From Burkholderiaceae bacterium (GTDB lineage: Bacteria > Pseudomonadota > Gammaproteobacteria > Burkholderiales > Burkholderiaceae_F), in assembly GCA_013696665.1 (NCBI GenBank), contig JACCYC010000263.1, positions 1 through 6,699 of the forward strand: a stretch of 6,699 nt of DNA, read 5' to 3'. Below are positions 1 to 5,467 of the stretch, piece by piece; position 1 is the stretch's first letter; every line of letters starts with the position of its first letter. Both the position numbers and the translations under genes were made by a program. A model generated the notes under the pieces. That model had not been told where the DNA came from. It did no database searches and was given only the letters and a program-made list of their open reading frames with translations.

Positions 1-261
1 CGCTATTACCAGCATCATGAAGTTCTGCTGATTCGACGAATTCGCGAGTTGTTGTACGAGCAGGGATTCACGATCAGCGGCGCCCGAAATCGCCTCGATG
101 ATCCTGGTCATCCAGGGGAACGCCGCACTCCGCGCAGTCAAACCACGGCCGCGAACGATGCGGCGGTTGCCAATGGACATTCGTCGCTTGACCCCGCGCT
201 TGATGTATCTGCGCTGATCAACGAACTGTCGGAGATTCGCAAACTTTTGCGCCTCCGGTAG
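1..261 (+). CDS. MerR-family transcriptional regulator, C-terminal part (5' end outside window)
   Basis: The reading frame is open from base 1 and ends at TAG 259-261, giving 86 residues of a protein whose start lies upstream. The first residues (RYYQHHEVLLIRRIRELLYE, then QGFTISGARNRL) match the second half of a MerR winged-helix DNA-binding domain: the Arg-Tyr-Tyr strand, the helix that follows, and the 'GFTI.GAR..L' segment. A polar linker rich in Pro, Arg, Thr and Ala follows at about residues 34-68. The protein closes with a short amphipathic helix (INELSEIRKLLRLR), probably for dimerisation. No cysteine-rich effector-binding region is present, so the ligand cannot be guessed. In many beta- and gammaproteobacteria a MerR-like gene of this kind lies between ihfA and tRNA-Pro, which fits the tRNA downstream. 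The ATG at base 49 is internal and is not the start. The family call is firm; the regulated targets are unknown. Confidence 0.85.
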   Translation, partial: RYYQHHEVLLIRRIRELLYEQGFTISGARNRLDDPGHPGERRTPRSQTTAANDAAVANGHSSLDPALDVSALINELSEIRKLLRLR

Positions 262-262
262 C

Positions 263-268
263 TATACT
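263..268 (+). promoter_or_regulatory. Putative -10 element of the tRNA-Pro promoter with GC-rich discriminator
   Basis: TATACT matches the sigma-70 -10 consensus at five of six positions and begins 2 nt after the merR stop codon. The next seven bases (269-275, GCGCGCC) are all G or C. A GC-rich discriminator of this kind is typical of stable-RNA promoters under stringent (ppGpp) control. A start near 275-276 would leave a 2-3 nt leader before the mature tRNA. No good -35 is visible at 16-18 nt: the hexamer at 17 nt spacing, 240-245, matches at only two positions. The call therefore rests on the -10, the discriminator and its position. Confidence 0.55.
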
Positions 269-275
269 GCGCGCC

Positions 276-354
<79 letters not shown>

Positions 355-365
355 ATTGTTAGATA

Positions 366-405
366 AGCCGGTGTTCGCATCGCGGACACCGGCTACTTAT
401 TTTTT
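366..405 (+). terminator. Intrinsic terminator after tRNA-Pro
   Basis: A 13-bp stem is formed by 366-378 and 382-394 (AGCCGGTGTTCGC against GCGGACACCGGCT, one T-G wobble) with a 3-nt loop ATC. The T-rich sequence ACTTATTTTTT follows at 395-405. The hairpin begins 11 nt after the tRNA CCA end, as expected for tRNA termination. On the other strand no T-run follows the hairpin, so it acts in the + direction only. Its U-tract ends 3 nt before the surE start codon. Confidence 0.85.
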
Positions 406-408
406 GAA

Positions 409-1161
409 ATGCGCATTCTGGTATCCAATGACGATGGTTATCTGTCCCCGGGCCTGACCGCGCTGGCCGAGGCGATGCGGCCCCTGGGCGAAGTGACCGT
501 AGTAGCTCCCGAGCAAAACAGCAGTGGCGCAAGCAATTCGCTGACTCTGAACCGTCCCCTGACGATCAGCCGCGCCGAAAATGGCTTCACGTTCATCAAC
601 GGGACGCCGAGCGACTGCGTGCACATTGCGTTGACCGGGCTGCTTGATCAGATGCCTGATTTAATCGTCTCGGGCATCAACAACGGCCAGAACATGGGTG
701 ACGACACGATTTACTCGGGCACCGTTGCTGCGGCAATGGAGGGCTATCTGTTCGGTATCCCCGCAATGGCCTTCTCGTTGCGCGACCACGGCTTCGAACA
801 TGTGGACGCAGCGGCAGACATCGCGCGTGAAGTTGTTCAGCGCCACATCGCCCGTCCGATGCCAGCGCCATTTTTGTTGAACGTCAACATTCCAAATCTT
901 CCGCGCGAGCAAATCAAAGGCATCGTTGGCACGCGGCTTGGCAAGCGCCATCCGTCTGAGCCAGTGATCCGGATGACCAATCCGCGTGGCGATCCGATTT
1001 ACTGGATTGGTGCTGCTGGCGCAGCCCGCGAGGGAGGCCCGGGGACGGACTTTCACGCGACAGCGGCGGGTTACGTGTCCGTGACGCCGCTACAGGTCGA
1101 TCTGACGCATCTCGAGCAACTGGATGCAGTCGGCCAGTGGCTTGAGGCTTCTGCGAAGTGA
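409..1161 (+). CDS. surE: 5'/3'-nucleotidase SurE
   Basis: SurE is a metal-dependent phosphatase of the cytoplasm that removes phosphate from 5'- and 3'-nucleoside monophosphates, with some activity on short polyphosphate in studied homologues. It is linked to stationary-phase survival. The protein has 250 residues, normal for the family. It opens with the hallmark MRILVSNDDGY, whose Asp8 and Asp9 bind the metal. Ser39 in the 'EQNSSGAS' segment and Asn92 in 'VSGINNGQN' complete the known metal and phosphate site, and 'YSGTVAAAMEG' follows. The start is fixed by homology, since the family begins almost exactly at this Met. No Shine-Dalgarno sequence precedes it: the bases just upstream are the U-tract of the tRNA-Pro terminator. 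The gene overlaps pcm by 4 bp, the classic surE-pcm pairing of a nucleotidase with a protein-repair enzyme. Confidence 0.97.
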   Translation: MRILVSNDDGYLSPGLTALAEAMRPLGEVTVVAPEQNSSGASNSLTLNRPLTISRAENGFTFINGTPSDCVHIALTGLLDQMPDLIVSGINNGQNMGDDTIYSGTVAAAMEGYLFGIPAMAFSLRDHGFEHVDAAADIAREVVQRHIARPMPAPFLLNVNIPNLPREQIKGIVGTRLGKRHPSEPVIRMTNPRGDPIYWIGAAGAAREGGPGTDFHATAAGYVSVTPLQVDLTHLEQLDAVGQWLEASAK

Positions 1162-1850
1162 CTCATTCCAAAATCGGAGCGGGCCCTCTCACCACTCCGC
1201 CGAGCGGACTGGTTTCGGCGCGCGTGCGTGACCGCATGGTCGAGCGGGTGCGAGAGCTTGGAGTGCGCGACGTGCGAGTTCTTGAAGCCATCCGCATGGT
1301 GCCGCGTCATCTGTTCGTCGATGAGGCACTTGCGAGCCGCGCCTACGAAGACACCGCGCTGCCGATCGGTCACGCACAAACGATCTCGCAGCCTTACATC
1401 GTCGCACGCACTGCTGAGTTGGCACTCGAGGGTTTGATTGATGCGCGCAAGGCGCGAGTACTTGAAATCGGCTCGGGATGTGGATATGCCGCCGCAGTGT
1501 TGGCGCAACTCTTCGGCGAAGTCGTCAGCATTGAACGGCTGCGTGCGTTGCATGAGCGTGCGCGCGAGAACTTGCGCGCCTTGCGACTGCCCAACCTGCG
1601 TCTGATGTTTGGAGACGGATCGCTGGGTGTGCCTGCGGGAGCTCCCTATGATTGCATCGTCGCCGCGGCTTCCGGAGAGGATATTCCGCCCGCCTGGACA
1701 GAACAATTGAAAGCAGGGGGACGGATCGTCGCGCCGGTGGGGACATGGGATCAGCAACTCACGGTGGCAATCAAAGATTCGGGTGGCGTGCTACAGAGAA
1801 TTGTGAAGGAGCCGGTGCGCTTTGTTCCGTTGCGCGGCGGCGTTGCGTGA
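1158..1850 (+). CDS. pcm: Protein-L-isoaspartate O-methyltransferase (Pcm/PIMT)
   Basis: This cytoplasmic repair enzyme transfers a methyl group from S-adenosylmethionine to isoaspartyl residues formed in ageing proteins, starting their return to normal aspartyl linkages. The protein has 230 residues. A conserved 'FVDEA' segment lies at 53-57 and the substrate-binding signature PIGHAQTISQP at 69-79. The SAM-binding motif I is VLEIGSGCGY at 101-110, followed by 'VVSIERL' at 122-128 with the acidic residue expected to hold the ribose. The family's C-terminal 'RFVPLRGG' is at 221-228. I chose GTG at 1158: it gives a GTGA overlap with the surE stop (coupled translation) and has GAGG at 1144-1147, 10 nt upstream. 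The first 17 or so residues extend beyond the E. coli protein, so a later GTG at 1212-1214 (the Val of 'LVSARV') is a possible alternative start. The enzyme call itself is firm. Confidence 0.96.
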   Translation: MTHSKIGAGPLTTPPSGLVSARVRDRMVERVRELGVRDVRVLEAIRMVPRHLFVDEALASRAYEDTALPIGHAQTISQPYIVARTAELALEGLIDARKARVLEIGSGCGYAAAVLAQLFGEVVSIERLRALHERARENLRALRLPNLRLMFGDGSLGVPAGAPYDCIVAAASGEDIPPAWTEQLKAGGRIVAPVGTWDQQLTVAIKDSGGVLQRIVKEPVRFVPLRGGVA

Positions 1851-1853
1851 GGG
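1849..1853 (+). promoter_or_regulatory. Ribosome binding site deciding the nlpD start
   Basis: GAGGG overlaps the pcm stop codon and lies 6 nt before ATG 1860. A second, out-of-frame ATG at 1856 is only 2 nt away and opens a three-codon frame ending at TAG 1865-1867. Spacing, together with the lipoprotein signal that follows, favours 1860 as the true start. Confidence 0.6.
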
Positions 1854-1859
1854 TGATGC

Positions 1860-2726
1860 ATGCGTAGCGTTCGAGGATCAATAGCACTGTTGATGTGCGT
1901 CTTGTTGGCCGCATGCGTGAGTCAACGCCCAGCGCCGGTCGTCGATCGTTCGGGACGTTCAGCGCCTGTGGCTACGGCGCCCCTGCCAAGTGTCGCTCCG
2001 CCGGCGGTCCGCGAGGCAAACGACGGCGTATATGTCGTGCAGCGGGGCGATACGTTATTCGGCGTCGCCATTGCGTTCGGTGTGACCCAGCGCGACCTCG
2101 CGCGCTGGAACGATCTTGCAGTCGGCGCGGCACTGCGCCCAGGCCAGAGCTTGCGAGTGGTTGAACCGAGTGATGTCGCCACCGCGACTCCCATCACCGG
2201 CACGGGCGAGGCTGAAGTGCGCCCGCTTCCGTTGCCTGGCACCTCCGGCACGGCTGCGCCACCGGCACCGCTGCCGCCTGTCACGGCTCCCGCCGTACCG
2301 GCCCCGCCGTCAATCACGCCCGTGGTGCCACCTCCCGACACTGCGCGGCCGACGTTAAGTCCGATCCCTTGGCTATGGCCCACTGCAGGCAAGGTTGTCG
2401 AAACGTTCGATGATCCGCGCAACAAAGGTATCGATATTGCCGGGGTCGAAGGCGCATCGGTTCAAGCGGCTGCTGATGGTGAAGTGGTCTACGTCGGCAG
2501 TGCCGTACGCGGTTACGGCAACCTTGTCATCGTGCGACACAGCGATGAATTCATCACTGCGTATGCGCACAATCGCAAAGTACTCGTCGCCGAAAAGCAG
2601 GCTGTCAAGCGCGGGCAGGCCATCGCTGAGCTCGGGCGCTCTGACGCCGATCGGCCCAAGCTTCATTTTGAAATCCGGCACCAAGGCAAGCCGGTGGATC
2701 CTCTCAAGTACCTGCCCGCGCGCTAG
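1860..2726 (+). CDS. nlpD: NlpD-like outer-membrane lipoprotein: LysM plus degenerate LytM (M23) domain, probable amidase activator
   Basis: The 288-residue protein begins with a short basic and hydrophobic signal ending in lipobox LLAAC. Cys19 is the predicted lipidated residue, and Val20 at +2 fits outer-membrane sorting. A LysM peptidoglycan-binding domain spans about 57-101 (VYVVQRGDTLFGVA to 'RPGQSLRVV'). A Pro/Ala/Thr-rich linker runs to about 170. A M23/LytM domain fills 171-288. Two zinc-site residues are missing: where active enzymes have His-x-Gly-x-Asp, this has Asn188-Lys-Gly-Ile-Asp192, and where they have His-x-His, this has Lys267-Leu-His269. E. coli NlpD shows the same 'NKGIDIAG' change and activates amidase AmiC rather than cutting peptidoglycan, so the same role at the division septum is inferred. 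It follows pcm by 9 bp, as in the usual surE-pcm-nlpD order, but rpoS does not follow. Confidence 0.93.
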   Translation: MRSVRGSIALLMCVLLAACVSQRPAPVVDRSGRSAPVATAPLPSVAPPAVREANDGVYVVQRGDTLFGVAIAFGVTQRDLARWNDLAVGAALRPGQSLRVVEPSDVATATPITGTGEAEVRPLPLPGTSGTAAPPAPLPPVTAPAVPAPPSITPVVPPPDTARPTLSPIPWLWPTAGKVVETFDDPRNKGIDIAGVEGASVQAAADGEVVYVGSAVRGYGNLVIVRHSDEFITAYAHNRKVLVAEKQAVKRGQAIAELGRSDADRPKLHFEIRHQGKPVDPLKYLPAR

Positions 2727-2737
2727 CGTTGTCGCCG

Positions 2738-3529
2738 ATGACGCCGGTTCTGGTTTTCGATATCGAGACGATCCCCGACGCGGCCGGACTACGGCGACTG
2801 CACCCGGACTGGAGCGAGCTGACCGACGCCGATGTCGCCGAGCGCGCTTTCAGCGCGCGCCGCGAGAAAACCGGCGGTGATTTTTTGCCGCTGCACCTGC
2901 ATCGAATCGTTGCCATCTCGTGCGTGCTGCGTAACGACGCAGGTTTTCGTGTCGGTTCGATTGGCGCCTCAACCGATAGCGAGGCATCGTTGATCCAGAG
3001 TTTTTTCGGGATGATCGATCGCCACTCACCACAGCTGGTCAGCTGGAACGGCACCTGTTTTGACCTGCCGGTTCTGCACTATCGTGGCCTGCTCGCCGGC
3101 GTATCGGCGACGCGTTATTGGGACCTCGGCGACGACGACCGCGAGTTCCGCTACAACAACTACATCGCGCGCTACCACACGCGCCACCTTGATTTGATGG
3201 ATGTACTCGCGATGTTCCAATCACGTTCCAACGCGCCGCTCGACGAGTTGTCGAAGCTCGCGGGCTATCCGGGAAAGCTGGGCATGGATGGCAGCCGGGT
3301 CTGGCGTGCGTACTGCGATGGTGAGATCGAGCAGATCCGGGGTTATTGCGAGACCGATGTCGTCAACACGTACCTGCTTTTCAATCGTTTTCAGAAAATG
3401 CGCGGTGTATTGAATGGCGATCAGCATGCTGCCGAAGAAGCCTTGGTGCGCGAGACGCTGCAGCGGCAGCCGGCCGCGCACTGGAGCGAATACCTGCAAG
3501 CCTGGCCCGATCCTGTCGCCGTGGGTTGA
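2738..3529 (+). CDS. Predicted 3'-5' exonuclease, PolB-like (DEDDy, DNA_pol_B_exo2 family)
   Basis: The 263-residue protein has the three exonuclease motifs of the DnaQ-like superfamily, in the form related to the proofreading domain of DNA polymerase B. Exo I is VFDIETIPD (Asp8, Glu10). Exo II is VSWNGTCFDLPVL (Asn104 to Asp109). Exo III is Tyr203-Cys-Glu-Thr-Asp207, the Tyr-x3-Asp pattern of the DEDDy class. All predicted metal-binding acidic residues are present, so it should remove nucleotides from 3' ends; its natural substrate is not known for this family. No polymerase domain is attached. I chose ATG 2738, because the family begins just before the Exo I strand. An in-frame TTG at 2729 would add three residues. 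Neither has a clear ribosome binding site, so coupling with nlpD (11 bp away) is likely. It occupies the place where rpoS usually follows nlpD. Confidence 0.9.
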   Translation: MTPVLVFDIETIPDAAGLRRLHPDWSELTDADVAERAFSARREKTGGDFLPLHLHRIVAISCVLRNDAGFRVGSIGASTDSEASLIQSFFGMIDRHSPQLVSWNGTCFDLPVLHYRGLLAGVSATRYWDLGDDDREFRYNNYIARYHTRHLDLMDVLAMFQSRSNAPLDELSKLAGYPGKLGMDGSRVWRAYCDGEIEQIRGYCETDVVNTYLLFNRFQKMRGVLNGDQHAAEEALVRETLQRQPAAHWSEYLQAWPDPVAVG

Positions 3530-3532
3530 TGA

Positions 3533-4903
3533 GTGGGTGGCGAACGTTTTGAGGTAGAGGTCGAGTCTCTCGACCAGGAAGGGCGTGGCGTAGCGCACCG
3601 AGACGGTAAGGCCGTCTTTATCGATGGCGCTTTAGCGGGCGAGACGGTTGTTTACGAGCGTCAGCGGCAGAAGGCGCGATACGAGTCGGGACGTGCGGTC
3701 ATTCTCGCGCATGAGTCCGCGATGCGCGTCACGCCGCGCTGTCCGCACGCCGGACTGCATCTTGGCGCATGTGGCGGCTGCTCGATGCAGCACATCGATG
3801 CGCGCGCGCAAGTTGCAGTCAAGCAGCGGGTACTCGAAGACGCGTTATGGCACGTCGGCCGAGTGCGCCCGCAAATGGTGCTGCGGCCTATCGTGGGCCC
3901 CGCATGGCGTTATCGGCATCGAGCACGCTTTACGTCGCGCTACATCGCCAAGAAGGGCGGTGTGCTGATCGGCTTTCACGAGCGCGCGAGCAGTTACGTC
4001 GCCGATATTCGCCAGTGCGAAGTGGTGCCAAAGAAAATCAGCGACTTGCTGCTCCCGCTGCGCGAGTTGGTATGCGAACTGTCGATGCGCGATCGCATGC
4101 CGCAAATCGAACTCGCTGTCGGAACTGTCAGCGGACACGAGGCCATCATTCTGGTGTTCCGGGTCTTGCAACCGCCCACTGACGCTGACCGTATGCTGTT
4201 GTTGGAATTCGGTCGTCTGCATGCGGTCGGAATCTGGCTGCAACCCGCCGGTCCGGATTCCGCCGCGCCGCTCGCGAGCGATCAACCGCGGCAGCTCGAG
4301 CTATCGCTGCCCGAATTCGGCATTACGTTGCCGTTTTCGCCGACCGACTTTACGCAGGTCAATCACCAGGCCAACGAGGTGCTGGTCGCGCGTGCTGCCC
4401 GATTGCTGGCGCCTGAGCCGCGCGACGTCGTGGTCGACTTCTTCTGCGGCCTGGGAAATTTCACGTTGCCGCTGGCCACCCGGGCGTCTCATGTAATCGG
4501 ACTCGAAGGCAGCGCGTCGCTGGTCGAGCGCGCCTCGCGGGCTGCGCAACTTAACGGGTTGCGTGATCGGACCACCTTTGAGGCGCGCAATCTGTCCGGT
4601 TTCACTTCAGATGATTGGCACGAATTGGTGCAACGGTACGGGGCTATCGACAAGGTGCTGATTGACCCTCCGCGCGACGGGGCGCTGGCCGTGGTGCAGG
4701 CGCTGTCTGCCTTGCCGCCAGAATCGGGACGGCCTTCCAAAATTGTTTACGTCTCGTGCAACCCGGCAACGCTGGCACGCGACTGCGGTTTGATGGTGAA
4801 TCAAGGTGGATGGACATTGCGCGCTGCAGGCGTAGTCAACATGTTTCCGCACACCTCACACGTCGAGTCGATTGCATTGCTTGAGCCTGCCTCGGACCCG
4901 TGA
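3533..4903 (+). CDS. rlmD: 23S rRNA (uracil-1939-C5)-methyltransferase RlmD
   Basis: RlmD (formerly RumA) methylates C5 of U1939 in 23S rRNA using S-adenosylmethionine. The 456-residue protein has an N-terminal TRAM RNA-binding domain (about 4-60). An iron-sulfur cluster site follows, with Cys70, Cys80, Cys83 (in 'ACGGC') and Cys162. The Cys70-Cys80 spacing of nine residues is longer than the five in E. coli. The C-terminal methyltransferase domain carries 'DFTQVN' (272-277), the SAM motif VDFFCGLGNF (301-310), 'LIDPPRDGA' (376-384), the nucleophile Cys409 in YVSCNP, and Glu445, the expected general base, in 'SHVES'. This distinguishes it from the related RlmC and TrmA enzymes, though not absolutely. 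GTG 3533 is the earliest possible start because TGA 3530-3532 is in frame directly before it; a weak GGG lies 7 nt upstream. The gap to the exonuclease gene is 3 bp, implying co-transcription. Confidence 0.94.
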   Translation: MGGERFEVEVESLDQEGRGVAHRDGKAVFIDGALAGETVVYERQRQKARYESGRAVILAHESAMRVTPRCPHAGLHLGACGGCSMQHIDARAQVAVKQRVLEDALWHVGRVRPQMVLRPIVGPAWRYRHRARFTSRYIAKKGGVLIGFHERASSYVADIRQCEVVPKKISDLLLPLRELVCELSMRDRMPQIELAVGTVSGHEAIILVFRVLQPPTDADRMLLLEFGRLHAVGIWLQPAGPDSAAPLASDQPRQLELSLPEFGITLPFSPTDFTQVNHQANEVLVARAARLLAPEPRDVVVDFFCGLGNFTLPLATRASHVIGLEGSASLVERASRAAQLNGLRDRTTFEARNLSGFTSDDWHELVQRYGAIDKVLIDPPRDGALAVVQALSALPPESGRPSKIVYVSCNPATLARDCGLMVNQGGWTLRAAGVVNMFPHTSHVESIALLEPASDP

Positions 4904-4971
4904 TTCGACGCTTCAGTCGGACCTTCACGTGTTAATATTTCACGGTGGTTGGACGTCGCAAGTCATTCATT

Positions 4972-5008
4972 TTTCGAGCTTTTGTATTATCCGGCGGTCT
5001 GCTCGAAA
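4972..5008 (+). repeat. 8-bp perfect inverted repeat spanning the ndk -10 candidate
   Basis: TTTCGAGC (4972-4979) and GCTCGAAA (5001-5008) are exact reverse complements separated by 21 nt, and the spacer contains the candidate -10. The next base on both sides does not pair. The arm centres are 29 bp apart, close to three helical turns, which would suit a dimeric or looped operator. A leader hairpin is the other reading if transcription starts further upstream. Confidence 0.5.
4985..4990 (+). promoter_or_regulatory. Candidate -10 element for ndk
   Basis: TATTAT matches the -10 consensus at five of six positions and lies 41 nt before the ndk start codon, in the most AT-rich part of the gap. 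No convincing -35 stands 16-18 nt upstream (GTCATT at 17 nt matches two positions), so an activator or another sigma factor may be needed, or the element may be a chance match. A start near 4997 would give a leader of about 35 nt. Confidence 0.35.
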
Positions 5009-5018
5009 TTTCAAACAT

Positions 5019-5023
5019 GAAGG
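5019..5023 (+). promoter_or_regulatory. Ribosome binding site of ndk
   Basis: GAAGG lies 8 nt before ATG 5032, the only strong Shine-Dalgarno match in the gap, and it confirms the ndk start. An ATG at 5017 overlaps it but opens only three codons before TAA 5026-5028. Confidence 0.8.
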
Positions 5024-5031
5024 TTTAAGTC

Positions 5032-5457
5032 ATGGCGTTAGAACGCACGTTGTCGATCATCAAGCCCGATGCTGTCGTAAAGAATGTGATCGGGCAGATT
5101 TACTCACGCTTCGAATCAAATGGATTGAAGGTCATTGCTGCCAAAATGATTTCGCTGTCACGTTCCGAGGCTGAGGGTTTTTATTCAGTGCACCGGGAAC
5201 GGCCATTTTTTAAGGACCTGGTCGCATTCATGAGCTCCGGGCCGGTGATGGTGCAGGTGCTTGAGGGCGAAAACGCCATATTGAAGAATCGCGAGCTGAT
5301 GGGGGCGACCGATCCCAAGAAAGCGGAAGCTGGCACGATCCGGGCTGATTTCGCGGATAGCATCGACGCCAATGCGGTCCATGGCTCCGATGGCGCAGCG
5401 ACTGCACAGGTCGAAATCGACTACTTCTTCGCGCAAATGAATCTGTATCCACGATAG
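5032..5457 (+). CDS. ndk: Nucleoside-diphosphate kinase
   Basis: Ndk moves the gamma-phosphate of ATP onto other NDPs and dNDPs through a phosphohistidine intermediate, balancing nucleotide pools in the cytoplasm. The protein has 141 residues, the usual bacterial size. It starts MALERTLSIIKPDAV with the family's early Lys11-Pro-Asp. His54 and Arg55 lie in 'YSVHRERPFF', and 'RELMGATDPKKAEAGTIR' (87-104) is the nucleotide-binding stretch. His117 in NAVHGSD is the catalytic, phosphorylated residue. Position 121, after 'GSD', is Gly where many homologues have Ser, a mild change next to the active site. It has its own upstream gap, a good ribosome binding site and a candidate promoter. It lies 10 bp before rlmN, the pairing ndk-rlmN-pilF seen in many beta- and gammaproteobacteria. 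High expression is likely, as for the family in general. Confidence 0.98.
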   Translation: MALERTLSIIKPDAVVKNVIGQIYSRFESNGLKVIAAKMISLSRSEAEGFYSVHRERPFFKDLVAFMSSGPVMVQVLEGENAILKNRELMGATDPKKAEAGTIRADFADSIDANAVHGSDGAATAQVEIDYFFAQMNLYPR

Positions 5458-5467
5458 GGCACTTGGC

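Larger units (their letters stand above)
4904..5031 (+). other. Intergenic region between rlmD and ndk
   Basis: This 128-bp gap is the longest non-coding stretch apart from the merR-surE interval. It is clearly more AT-rich than the genes around it, especially at 4931-5028, as expected of a promoter region. It holds a candidate -10 (4985-4990), an 8-bp inverted repeat around that element, a short repeat of TTCACG (4925-4930 and 4939-4944) and the ndk ribosome binding site. I find no convincing terminator for rlmD in it: no stem here is followed by a T-run. Confidence 0.7.

Noticed and set aside
1071..1757. Long open frame on the minus strand opposite pcm (228 codons)
   Set aside because: It lies entirely against the tail of surE and pcm, both with clear family motifs. 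The translation has no recognisable domain and is rich in Arg, Ser and His, as expected of an antisense frame in GC-rich DNA.
1922..2425. Minus-strand open frame opposite the nlpD linker (167 codons)
   Set aside because: Its Gly/Ala/Thr-rich sequence is simply the complement of the Pro/Ala-rich linker; no start context or domain supports it.
2395..2880. Plus-strand frame overlapping the end of nlpD and the start of the exonuclease gene (161 codons)
   Set aside because: It overlaps the catalytic-domain regions of two recognised proteins in another frame, has no motif and no ribosome binding site.
3845..4285. Minus-strand open frame inside rlmD (146 codons)
   Set aside because: It is a shadow of a conserved gene with no recognisable domain.
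4913..4944. Possible rlmD terminator or operator built from CGTG/CACG and the repeated TTCACG
   Set aside because: The best stem is only 4 bp with a 9-nt loop and no T-run follows; the direct repeat is 6 bp. Both are within chance expectation.
5017..5028. Three-codon leader frame (ATG AAG GTT TAA) overlapping the ndk ribosome binding site
   Set aside because: It has no ribosome binding site of its own, is too short to encode a regulatory peptide, and probably arises by chance from the AAGG motif.
4872..5174. Plus-strand frame running from the end of rlmD through the gap into ndk (100 codons)
   Set aside because: It crosses the AT-rich promoter region and continues out of frame through ndk. 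It has no motif and would overlap two conserved genes.
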